Of a stretch of DNA of 64,000 nucleotides, positions 1 to 8,434 are shown in pieces. Under the pieces are notes generated by a model, which saw nothing but the letters and a program-made list of their open reading frames with translations, did no database searches and was not told the origin of the DNA. Position 1 is the stretch's first letter, and each line of letters starts with the position of its first letter. Source of the DNA: Moesziomyces globuligerus (Eukaryota > Basidiomycota > Ustilaginomycetes > Ustilaginales > Ustilaginaceae); NCBI GenBank assembly GCA_030849465.1, contig JARVLF010000016.1:558001-622000 (forward strand). The letters are read 5' to 3'. The translations under genes and the position numbers were made by a program.

Positions 1-1
1 C

Positions 2-2023
2 CTACTCTGTTCAGAACCGATCCTTAGACAGCCTGACCCTGCCTCGAAGTACACCATCGAGACAGATGCATCAGACTGGGCTATTGGTTGTGTGCTGCTA
101 CAGGAGGATCGATCTACTGGCAAGATGCATCCTGTTGCCTTCGATGGAAGAAAGATGTCTGAAGCAGAGCTCAAGTATCCAGTTCATGAAAAGGAGCTGT
201 TGGCCATTCGACATGCCCTTCGAACCTGGAGACACTACATCTTGAATGGTCGCAAGATTACCATTCTGACTGATCATCAAAGTCTAGCCCAGATACCAAA
301 GACCAAGATTGCCTCGAAGAGGTTAGAAAGATGGATTGCGGAATTCGGGGAGTACGACCTGGATATCAAGTATCGAGCAGGGGAAGAGAACACAGTTGCA
401 GATGCAATTTCCCGTCGATCGGATTTCTTGGGCTCTCTAACGGAGGAACCGAATCATCTAGACCTCATCAAGACTTATCTAAGGCAGGGAGACGTCCCTG
501 ATGGCCTAGAAAGGTCACTGGTGCTCGAAGAAGCAGGTCACTGGAGGCTCGACGCAGATGATCAGTTAGTGCGGATTCTCGAAGATGGCGAACAAGCACC
601 TTACCTGGAGCCCATGCATCGATCTCACTTTTTGAACAAGATGCATCGATCGTATGGCCATCTAGGAGCAGCAGGTCTGCTAGGTCTGGTTCGAACCAGG
701 GCATACTGGCCACACATGCAGGCAGACCTATCGAGGTTCTGTAAGACATGTGTCGAGTGCCAAGTATCGCAAGGTTCACGATCGAACCAAGATCGAGAAC
801 TCGCACAAGTCATGGCAAGTTCAACTATCCAGCCTTTTGAAAGGTGGGGGATCGATTTCATTGGTCAGCTACCGAAGACATCTAGCGGTAACCAATGGAT
901 TCTAACAGCAATCGACTATGCAACAGGCTGGCCTATTGCAAAGGCTCTACCAGATGCAAAAGCCTGGAGGGTTGCCGACTTCATCTACGAAGAGATCGTA
1001 CTCAACTTTGGGGCACCCAAAGAGATTCTAAGCGATAATGGTTCCAACTTCCTGGCCGAAGTTGTCGAACATCTGCTTCGAACGATCAAAACGCGGCATC
1101 GATTGGCTACAGCATACCACCCAAGGACAAATGGAAAAGTTGAAGCCTTGAATGGGATTATTGGCAAGATGTTGACTCGATCAATGGTAGGAAAGAGCAC
1201 GAGGCTATGGGATCAATATCTAGCCAATGCGATCTTTGCTTGCCGGGTTCGAAAGTCGACTGCAACTGGTCAAAGCCCATTTTTCCTGACCTATGGCATC
1301 GAGCCTAGGTTACCGACAGACGAGCTGGTGCCTAGAGTGCTAGAAGGACGAATCGAAGATCCTAGAACTCGATTGCCCAACCTTAAGACTCAAAGACACA
1401 AGGCAGCTCAGGCAACGTACAATCGAGCAGTTCGAGCAAAGGCTCTGCATGATCGAAAGGTCAAACTGCACAAGTTGGAAGTCGGTGATTGGGTTCTGAT
1501 TCGACATCAGAATCCACAGAAGTTCGAAGCAAAATGGTTTGGTCCTTACCAGATCAAAGCCAAACAGGCTCTTGGTACCTACAGCCTTGCTTCGAGTAGC
1601 GGTCAAGCGCTTCGAGCGCTGGTGCATGGTAATCGGTTGATCAAAGCGTATCCTCGAGACAATCTAGTCGAAGACTTCTGGAACAAGCCAGAGTTTCAGG
1701 TATTCTTTCGAAGGCTTCGAGCAGTAAACCCTGATGTAGCAGGTCTAGATCAGGACGAACTGCATCGAGACATCGAACGAGCAATTCACGAAGAGTACGA
1801 GGCAGAAGATCAACCACAAAGGACTGCACCAGACCCTACCAGTGGGGAGCTGCAGGCAAGACAGCTCCACAAAACCCTAGAAGAGCCCCACAATATACAT
1901 CGACCCCAAGGTCCAACGGTTGATGTGCCAAACGACAACTTCGTCCCTCTGGAGGAAGACCCCTCTAGACCAGCTGAGGAGATCGACAGGTACGATCAGT
2001 CACACGTGGACTCTCAGCTGTGA
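2..2023 (+). CDS. pol: Ty3/gypsy Pol, C-terminal part (RNase H-integrase), 5' truncated by window
   Basis: The frame is open from base 2, so the CDS enters from outside the window; the GTG at 92 is internal. RNase H is recognised by TDASDWAIG near base 65, the EAELKYPVHEKELLAI stretch near 165-215 and TDHQS near 270. The integrase has an HHCC zinc-binding region (about 610-770) and a complete catalytic triad: Asp at 854, Asp at 1034 and Glu at 1142, the last two exactly 35 residues apart (DD35E). A GPY/F motif (KWFGPYQ) lies near 1530-1560. About 125 acidic, Gln/Pro-containing residues follow, in which I see no chromodomain. The protein would polymerise, degrade RNA and integrate the element. 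It ends with TGA 60 bases before the antisense ORF's stop. Confidence 0.9.
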   Translation, partial: LLCSEPILRQPDPASKYTIETDASDWAIGCVLLQEDRSTGKMHPVAFDGRKMSEAELKYPVHEKELLAIRHALRTWRHYILNGRKITILTDHQSLAQIPKTKIASKRLERWIAEFGEYDLDIKYRAGEENTVADAISRRSDFLGSLTEEPNHLDLIKTYLRQGDVPDGLERSLVLEEAGHWRLDADDQLVRILEDGEQAPYLEPMHRSHFLNKMHRSYGHLGAAGLLGLVRTRAYWPHMQADLSRFCKTCVECQVSQGSRSNQDRELAQVMASSTIQPFERWGIDFIGQLPKTSSGNQWILTAIDYATGWPIAKALPDAKAWRVADFIYEEIVLNFGAPKEILSDNGSNFLAEVVEHLLRTIKTRHRLATAYHPRTNGKVEALNGIIGKMLTRSMVGKSTRLWDQYLANAIFACRVRKSTATGQSPFFLTYGIEPRLPTDELVPRVLEGRIEDPRTRLPNLKTQRHKAAQATYNRAVRAKALHDRKVKLHKLEVGDWVLIRHQNPQKFEAKWFGPYQIKAKQALGTYSLASSSGQALRALVHGNRLIKAYPRDNLVEDFWNKPEFQVFFRRLRAVNPDVAGLDQDELHRDIERAIHEEYEAEDQPQRTAPDPTSGELQARQLHKTLEEPHNIHRPQGPTVDVPNDNFVPLEEDPSRPAEEIDRYDQSHVDSQL

Positions 2024-2082
2024 AGGGAAGACTCGAACACAATTCGATTGGCATCGATAGGTGAAAACTAGGTACAGGTAAG

Positions 2083-2772
2083 TTAGAGGTCTTCGACCTC
2101 AGCCTCAAGCTCATTGGCAGCTCGAAGGCCCTTGAAGTGCTTGGACCAGGTGGATCGAAGTGCTTGCTTTGCTTCGATCTCGCGATCGATCTCCTTGATC
2201 CGGATTCGAATAGCTTCGAGGCGCTCTTTGGCCTCGTCAGTTACTTCGATGGCAGGAGGAGCATCGATGTCTTGGGCTTTGCGCTTCGAGGTCTTCGAGG
2301 TGGGAGTCGAGCCAGGTCGAGAGTTCTCGAAGGTAGTTCGAGCCGGAACCCAAGGCTTGTCGAGGGTCGAGGCCTTCGAGGTGGGTCGATTGGGGTTCGA
2401 GGCGGCTCGAAGGGAAAGATACTCCTCGAGGTTTTGCTTGATCCTGAATTGGGGGATCGAGTCATCGACGTTGCAGTTGACCGTGTTCGAACGGCAGTAA
2501 GTGCACTTCGAGGGCTTCGAGGGATCGATCTTGCATCGAGCAGGGTTAGATCTGCATTGGTAGCAGACCAGGGTGGCTGCCTGGGTGGCCGGAACTTCGA
2601 TATTTTCCGTGTTAGATCCAGGAGCTGGACTTTCGCGATTTTCGTGATTTTCGACCATGTTAGGTTCGCCAGCGGGGGGATTTTCGACACGGGTCTTGTT
2701 AGATCTGCGGGGAGCCATTTTTCGCGAATTTCCTCTAGGCTGGTTAGATGGTGGTCGAAAGGATAGATTCAT
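2083..2772 (-). CDS. Antisense ORF inside the retroelement: Zn2Cys6-type cluster plus coiled coil, 229 aa
   Basis: ATG at 2772 (complement), TAA at 2083. Cysteines at residues 70, 73, 80, 90, 93 and 100 give C-x2-C-x6-C-x9-C-x2-C-x6-C, which fits the fungal Zn(II)2Cys6 binuclear cluster. The two halves resemble each other (CYQCRSN and CTYCRSN). The N-terminus is basic (MAPRRSNKTR at 19-28), a basic KTSKRK patch lies near 160-165, and residues about 179-229 are charged and heptad-like, probably a coiled coil. That is the minimal layout of a Gal4-type DNA-binding dimer, but the loop lacks the usual Arg/Lys-rich run after the second Cys. It sits between the pol stop and the polypurine tract, convergent with pol, so it belongs to the element by position. 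Function is unknown; DNA binding is inferred from the motif only. It could instead be a non-functional antisense reading frame. Confidence 0.6.
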   Translation of the reverse strand: MNLSFRPPSNQPRGNSRKMAPRRSNKTRVENPPAGEPNMVENHENRESPAPGSNTENIEVPATQAATLVCYQCRSNPARCKIDPSKPSKCTYCRSNTVNCNVDDSIPQFRIKQNLEEYLSLRAASNPNRPTSKASTLDKPWVPARTTFENSRPGSTPTSKTSKRKAQDIDAPPAIEVTDEAKERLEAIRIRIKEIDREIEAKQALRSTWSKHFKGLRAANELEAEVEDL

Positions 2773-2774
2773 TT

Positions 2775-2787
2775 AAGGGAGGGAGGG
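2775..2787 (+). other. Polypurine tract (plus-strand primer site)
   Basis: Thirteen consecutive purines (AAGGGAGGGAGGG) are followed directly by TGT. In LTR retroelements such a tract primes plus-strand DNA synthesis and abuts the 3' LTR. Confidence 0.7.
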
Positions 2788-2933
2788 TGTATTATGACTC
2801 ATTTCTAGACGCGCTCGACGCGCGTCCCCTTGTAATTCAACTACCATCCCCTTGCCCCGGCTGACTCGACGCGTGCTCGACAACAGAGGCGATGCGATTT
2901 TCCGTCTTGGAAATGTCAAACGTCGGCCTAACA
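2788..2933 (+). repeat. Probable 3' LTR (right end uncertain)
   Basis: It starts with TGT straight after the polypurine tract and can be closed by ACA at 2931-2933, giving the TG...CA ends of LTRs. About 146 bases is short. An alternative end lies near 2955. No second copy is available in the window to confirm. Confidence 0.45.
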
Positions 2934-4476
2934 ATTTAAGCAAAACACTTTTACAATCGAGGACAGTCTGCAACGATCATTAGCCCTGAGATCTGAGCGA
3001 CCTTGAAGGATCTGGGAGGCCGGGCGCATATACAGAGGAGAACAGACGTGATTGACGGACCGGATCTACAAAGCGAGCGTTCCTGACGAGCAGCCGAGCA
3101 TGGCTTCGCGGGGAAGGGGCTCGTCATGCGGGGCGGCGGGCAGTCACTGGCATGACATGCGAAATGAACATGATGTGTCGCGAGGTCAGACCCCATCCCA
3201 GACGCTGATTCGTTCAAGATAAGCGGCTGTTGATCGGAACGGCGGACCCTAGCATATGGCTCTGTCGAGAGGATGCGAACGGCTTGGCAGCTTCCTAGAC
3301 TTGGAGGACGGGCCAAAGGGGCGGGCATGGCAGAATGGTTAGAGGCGAGGTCGCGAGGGTCGGCCTCTTATCTCTCTGGGCCTGCGCAGGCGGCGGATGG
3401 TCCACGGTTGAGCAGCCTTATCTGCCCAACTCGGGTGAAGATGTGCCTCAGATGTGGCCATCAAAAATTCGAGCTCAGCAAGGCACCGCGGCTGGCGTAG
3501 CGAATCGGCTCATCCGAGATCCGCCGTACAGCATGCCGCGGGCGAGGCGAGCTGGGCTGCTCTTGGCATCGAGTGAAACGTTCAGCCAAGCCACGCCTCG
3601 GTCTAGCTACGAAGTTGTCAAGGCGAAGTCTGACTTCACTCCATCAGCCGAAGCGCGTGACGGAAGCAGATGCTCTGACAGAGGGGAAGAGTGCAGCGTG
3701 CTATGCCATCGTCTCAAGTCATGGTGCGTGGTGTTCGCCACGTGCGCATGTTTACCTTCATCTGCTCTGGTGTGGGGTCGATCTTCCCTCGTGAGAGGCA
3801 GGCGAGTGCGTCCTCGCGCGTGGATGTGACCATTGCCTGGACGCAGGCCGTGCCAAAGCGCTGGTTCTGTGGTGGTTGCGATTGACTGATCTTGGCTGCA
3901 AAGCGCACCGACGCTTAGAGCCTCGGTGCATGTGCTGCGCATACGCTTCGTTATCTCTGCAGGTCCGCCCCACTCCAGGGCCAGGTTGGCTTGGGTTTTG
4001 GTTGGGGCCGCGGTGGCGCGCCCGCCTCCGCATGCCCGCGGGAGCGGCGCTGACTGGCCCCCCGCCTGGTGCGCAGCTGGCTCGCTATCACGCTTTGGCC
4101 CGTTGGGCGAGTTGCCCGTGAGGCTCGGCTGCGTGATTGCGTTTTTCTTGGCCCTGGCCATCTGCACTGATTGCGCGCTGCTGCATGGGCTCATGGGCGA
4201 GCTCCAGATAATCGCATCCCGGACCACGTCGTGCTCGCCATCGCTTTCACATCCGCACTCCCTCCATCTTATCTCATCTCACCCATCAACAGTCCGCATC
4301 CATCTTGCAGAATTTGACATTCTTGGTCAAATACTCTCCTCACTACCACACATACCCCGAGCTGCCATAACTGCGCCGCGCATCTAAGGAACGGATTCGT
4401 ACCACGCCGGCCGTCCACCCATCGCCGCACGAAGCAGCTTTCTTATTCGTATCAACAGCCAAGCACAGCTACGACC
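2934..4476. other. Intergenic, no supported gene
   Basis: Several short frames exist on both strands but none shows a recognisable domain or consistent codon bias. A stretch near 3326-3345 looks like a tRNA A-box but has no matching B-box or acceptor stem. The last 250 bases are rich in CT and CA and probably hold the promoter and leader of the gene starting at 4477. Confidence 0.5.
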
Positions 4477-5729
4477 ATGGTCCTCGGATTCGGCCACCAC
4501 TCTCAGCGCGACGCCAGCGTCAAGGGCGAGGAGCGAGGCCGCGACCCCTTCATCGCCACTGGCCGTGGCGGTGCCGGCAACGTGAGTAGATGCGCAACAC
4601 ACACCGCAAAGAGCATGCGTGAAGGTTGGCCATCACAACGATGGATGCAATCAGACGTGCTGCACATGACGGTGCCTTCGATTGAGCCCACAATGGACTG
4701 ACCCTTCTGCGTTTCGCCCACTTCCCCACGCACGTGGTTGCCTTCCCAACCCAGATCATCCGCTCTCCCTCTCGATCGCGTGACCGCTCGGGAAATGCCA
4801 TCCCCCAGCAGACCGCCGCGGCTGCTGCGGTCCCTGCGCACATGATCTCGAGCGGTCGAGGTGGTGCCGGAAACGTGCGCTCGCCCTCTCGCGACCCGCT
4901 CGACCGACAGCGAGCCGCCGAAGTCCAGGCTCGCGAGGACAAGCTGCAGGAGGAGTACCGACAGCAAGACCTCAAGGCCCCGCACTCCACTGGTCGTGGT
5001 GGAGCCGGTAACATCGCAGCCGATGCTGAGGAACGTGGCCGTGGTCGCGGCGGCTCCTCCAACGGTGGAGGTGGTGGTGGCGTCTCAGGTGTAAGTGAAT
5101 GACATGCTCTCCCTTGACACTCTAGCCCCTAGTCATGCTTCGGCCAGAACGAACTTTCTGTCTCGAAGCAGGATTCGCATGCGCACATACCCCAATGCTC
5201 TCCGATCGGCCGCAATGGCCTCGGTCTTGATTCCCCCGGGCAGCACGGTCGGTTCTTCCGATGCTCTCGTGTTGTTTGGCCATGCTCCGGCTCTCTTCCG
5301 CAGAAATCACACCCAGCGTTCTTCCTGCTGCCATCCTCCTGCCGAGACGTGTGCGCTTTCCTCAGACCGGGTTTGCGCACGGTGGACCTGAAAGTGGAGA
5401 CGTCAGAGTTGGAACCCTTTTTTTCGCTGACTGATGTATCTTTGCTCTTGCTCTGCTTTTGCTTGGACGACGATTGGCAATGACAGCTGCTGCGATCGCT
5501 CTCGAGGTCGCGATCGCGCGAGCCACGCAGCGGCAAAGACTCGCCCAACCGATCCCAGTCGCGCCCGCGTGCGTCCGAGTCGAGCAAACTCGCCCAGGTC
5601 GAGGAAAGCGCGCGCAGCTCCGAAGAGGAGTCGTCCTACACCCACTCGACCCACACGGCCAATCACTCCAACGGCCACAAGCCGGGCTTTGTCGACAAGT
5701 TCGCCAGCCATCTCCCCGGACGCGAATAG
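4477..5729 (+). CDS. GRGGAGN-repeat protein (DUF3602 / Par32-like), 227 aa
   Basis: Joined exons 4477-4581, 4755-5090 and 5487-5729, all phase 0, with introns gtgagt...cccag and gtaagt...gacag. The protein carries three GRGGAGN repeats: near residues 29-35, and two in exon 2 after SS and ST. Arg/Ser-rich segments lie between them, and the tail ends FVDKFASHLPGRE. Spaced GRGG-x-GN repeats define the fungal DUF3602 family. Its yeast member Par32 is a TORC1-regulated phosphoprotein that inhibits ammonium permeases; this role is carried over by family only. The protein looks intrinsically disordered. The second intron (396 bases) is long and could hide a small extra exon, although phase and the conserved-looking C-terminus support the direct join. 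Confidence 0.75.
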
Positions 5730-6357
5730 CGACCCGGCCCACACGTCCTTCCGCTGCCCCCTTCGAGGCAGCGAGCATCTTTGTTCCGATCTCGCTGTAC
5801 GTAATGAGCTCGCCGGAATCCATCACCACCGCTTGTCCAGTCTAGCTTCGCCGCATGGAATCTGGGCGTTATCCGTGCATTGCAGAATGAGTCGACGAGC
5901 TCAGGAGCAGCCCGCGTTGTGGAAGAGCGATTGGCTGGGAGATGGGGTGTAGAGAAAGCGGCGCTGATGCGTACAGTGTCGCACGTGCAAGGTAGGCCCA
6001 TCACTGCGAGGATGGGCCTTCTGTTCATGCGGTCTGGCAGAGTCGGGCCGCACACAGGACGAGATGCATCCTCGGTGCAAGGGCGGTCTCCTGATGTCGC
6101 AGCAAGTCCCGCCTTGGCATCGAGACTTGGCTCTGTTGCCACCGTAGCGCTCGTCGGCCCAGATGCGAATCGGTCACTGCTGCAGCGGGCGTCTGGATTC
6201 TGGAGCGGGAAATGCGGAATCGGTATTGGGCAGCGCGGCGGGGAAGCCGAAGGTGATACAGTCAGGGAGCACTATTGCGCGGGTCGGAGAACGGGCCGAT
6301 CAAAGCGGCGGGAGACGAGGTCGTGGGGGGAAACATCAAGGCATTGCGATTGAGGAA
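5730..6357. other. Intergenic between convergent 3' ends
   Basis: It holds the 3' untranslated regions of the DUF3602 gene and the myosin light chain gene. No supported gene or RNA seen. Confidence 0.5.
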
Positions 6358-6963
6358 CTACTGGCTGAGGATCTGACGAACAAACGACTCGTAGTGAATG
6401 TTACCATCACTGCCGTACCACCAACAAGGCCAAAAAAAGGTCAGTCTCTGCATCGTCTATCGCTTTGATGTTGGAAAGAAGGGGGATTTCAAAAAAAACG
6501 TACGGGTGGACCTGGACGCCCTTGAGGAGTTCGTCCATCTCGTCGTCGGAGAGCTTCTCGCCGAGGCTGGTGAGGACGTATCTGAGTTCGCCGGCGCCGA
6601 TGAAGCCGTTGCCGTCCTTGTCAAAGACCTGGAAGCCGCGGATGAATTCGTCGGGCGTGCCCGCCGGCTTGAAGCCGTTGGGACGGTTGAGGATGTTGAG
6701 AAACGAGGCGTAGTCGATCTCCTTGGGTGCGGCGTTGGCCAGATCGGCCACCTCGGCTTGGGTCGGGTTCTGGCCCAGCGCGCGCAGCAGATCGCCCAGC
6801 GACTCGCGCGCGATCGTCCCCGTCCCCTTCTTGTCGAACAGCGCAAAGGCCTCCTTGTACTCGGCGTCAGACTAGCCACAGCCCCGGCGGAGGAAAAGAT
6901 CAGCAAGACTTGTTCCACAAACCGCGCAAGTCACCGATCGGCGAAACGGAGGAGGCTTACCAT
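6358..6963 (-). CDS. cdc4: Myosin essential light chain, EF-hand protein (Cdc4/Mlc1-like), 140 aa
   Basis: Complement of exons 6961-6963 (ATG only), 6504-6871 and 6358-6409. The introns (89 and 94 bases) start gtaagc and gtacgt. The spliced protein begins [20 protein letters not shown] and ends [16 protein letters not shown], matching calmodulin-superfamily light chains in length and register. EF-hand-like loops are DKKGTGT near residues 14-20 (degenerate) and [13 protein letters not shown] near 88-100 (best conserved); the last loop reads DGNIHYE. Such light chains bind IQ motifs of type II and type V myosins and are needed for the contractile ring. The Cdc4 assignment rests on the 140-residue length and degenerate loops; a second calmodulin-like protein is the alternative. 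Both internal splices restore family-typical sequence, so the model is strong. Confidence 0.88.
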
Positions 6964-7762
6964 GATGTAAATGGATGGATGGTGGTGATGAGGCGCGATC
7001 TCAAACGACTCCACAATGGCAAGATGATGTTCAGGCCTAGCAGAGGGCGCCGTGCATGGGCTGTGCGTGGCATGCGTTGGGCGCGCGCTGTTGGTCTCTC
7101 GAACTACACTGGGCGGCTAGGCCTGCTGCGCACAAAGAAAAGGGGCAGGTGTGCCCCTGTGTAGGAGCTGGAAACCAACACTTTGCTCGCACACGCGCCG
7201 CGCCGCGCTGCGCTGCCCCGCCCCTTTTTCGAGCTTTCAGCTCTCTCGGCCCTCTTGCCAGCGTGTGCGCCCACAGCGCGAGCCCAGACCATCTCGCACG
7301 TGACAGTGCCAATTTCCCTCCAGTGTACAAAGAAATGGTCGAACACTTGATGGGAGATAAATCGCCAAAATTCGAATCCGGTTGGTCCGGCTGAGCCCGA
7401 TGCGGGGGCCTTTTGCAACTTCTAGAGTCGCCGCTGTGTCGGTGCAGCCGCCGATCCCTGGCCACAAGGCGCGGGCTGAGAGGGAGCATGTCGGATCCGT
7501 GCTGGCTTCCGAAATTTTGAGAAGAAAGCGGCCGCCACGCTCGTCTGCCCGTCCGCCCGTCCGCGCAGAGCGGCTCCAGTAGAGAGGCTCAGGCGGCCCA
7601 CATCGCTCTTGCACCTATGGAGGGGGGGGGGCGCATGCAAATTGACCGAGAAGCCGCCTAGCATCGAGCTATCCAAGCAAGCATCCTCTAGACTTTGCCT
7701 CCCATCGTCATCGTTCATCGCGCCGTGGTCTCTACGTCCAGGATCCTCTCCTTCTCTTCACC
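6964..7762. other. Divergent promoter region between the light chain and ATP synthase subunit g genes
   Basis: About 800 bases with no supported coding sequence. A run of ten G (7622-7631) lies 130 bases upstream of the ATP20 start. The last 60 bases are pyrimidine-rich, as in many fungal leaders. Confidence 0.5.
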
Positions 7763-8326
7763 ATGTTCGCCAGGTCAGCAGCCATCCGTTCGGTCGCCCG
7801 TCAGGGTCGCCACTTCTCGTCCACCTCGGCCCGTCGTGCCGCCGCACCGGAGAACGCATCGTCGGCCATCAACGACATCTCCAAGAAGGCCCAGGAGCTC
7901 GGCGGACCCATCGTCAAGCGTGTCGAGGGTCTCCTCGGAGGTAAGCCCCGCTCCCTCCACCATCGCAGTCAAGCTGTGCAGGACTGACGTTTCTTTTGCC
8001 TTTGCGTGTACGTGTCTTGTGTAGGCTACTCGGAGCCGATCAAGTACAACCTCTCGGTGGCGAGTTCGATCGCCAAGCAGGTGTACGTTGCCGAGGGACT
8101 CGCCCCACCCACCTCGCTCAACACCATCACCTCGGCCTACCGTCAGATCTGGTCCAAGGCTTCCGACAAGTCGTTCTGGACCCAGCTGCTCACCAAGGGC
8201 GACTGGAAGCGCGTCGGCATCTACGCCGTCGAGGCCTACGGCATCTTCACCATCGGCGAGATGATCGGCCGCAGATCGCTCGTCGGCTACAAGCTCGACA
8301 CGTCCAAGCACGCGCACGCCCACTAG
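7763..8326 (+). CDS. ATP20: Mitochondrial F1Fo-ATP synthase subunit g, 159 aa
   Basis: Exons 7763-7940 and 8025-8326; the intron (84 bases, gtaagc...tgtag) splits a Gly codon. Residues 1-25 are Arg/Ser-rich without acidic residues (MFARSAAIRSVARQGRHFSS), a mitochondrial presequence. The C-terminal half holds a hydrophobic segment with the GxxxG pattern GEMIG, used by subunit g in ATP synthase dimerisation in the inner membrane. Length and the YGIF...RRSLVGY tail fit the fungal family. Its stop lies 108 bases from the stop of the convergent LRR gene, so the 3' UTRs probably touch. Confidence 0.88.
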
Positions 8327-8434
8327 ATCGCCTCTCACTTTTGGCTCACCATTGTCAATCGCACATCTCCATGATTCTTCCTACGCAGGCGTTCGGGTCT
8401 TTCTCGCAGGCGGGGAGAAAAGGCAGGGGGGTTT

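Larger units (their letters stand above)
1..2933 (+). mobile_element. Ty3/gypsy LTR retrotransposon, 3' part
   Basis: The window opens inside the pol gene of a Ty3/gypsy (Metaviridae-type) element. Order seen: RNase H, integrase, GPY/F module, stop, a 690-base antisense ORF, a 13-base purine-only tract, then TGT, which is the usual start of an LTR. The right edge is uncertain: an ACA ends at 2933 and another at about 2955, and either could close a short LTR. No 5' LTR, gag, protease or complete reverse transcriptase lies in the window, so LTR identity and target-site duplication cannot be tested. The pol frame has no stop or frameshift, so the copy may be young. Confidence 0.75.

Noticed and set aside
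3320..3420. tRNA-like start (GGCAGAATGGTTA)
   Set aside because: No TTC-containing T-arm or pairing acceptor stem within tRNA distance.
7622..7631. Ten-G homopolymer as a G-quadruplex
   Set aside because: A single run without further G-tracts nearby; may even be a sequencing length error.
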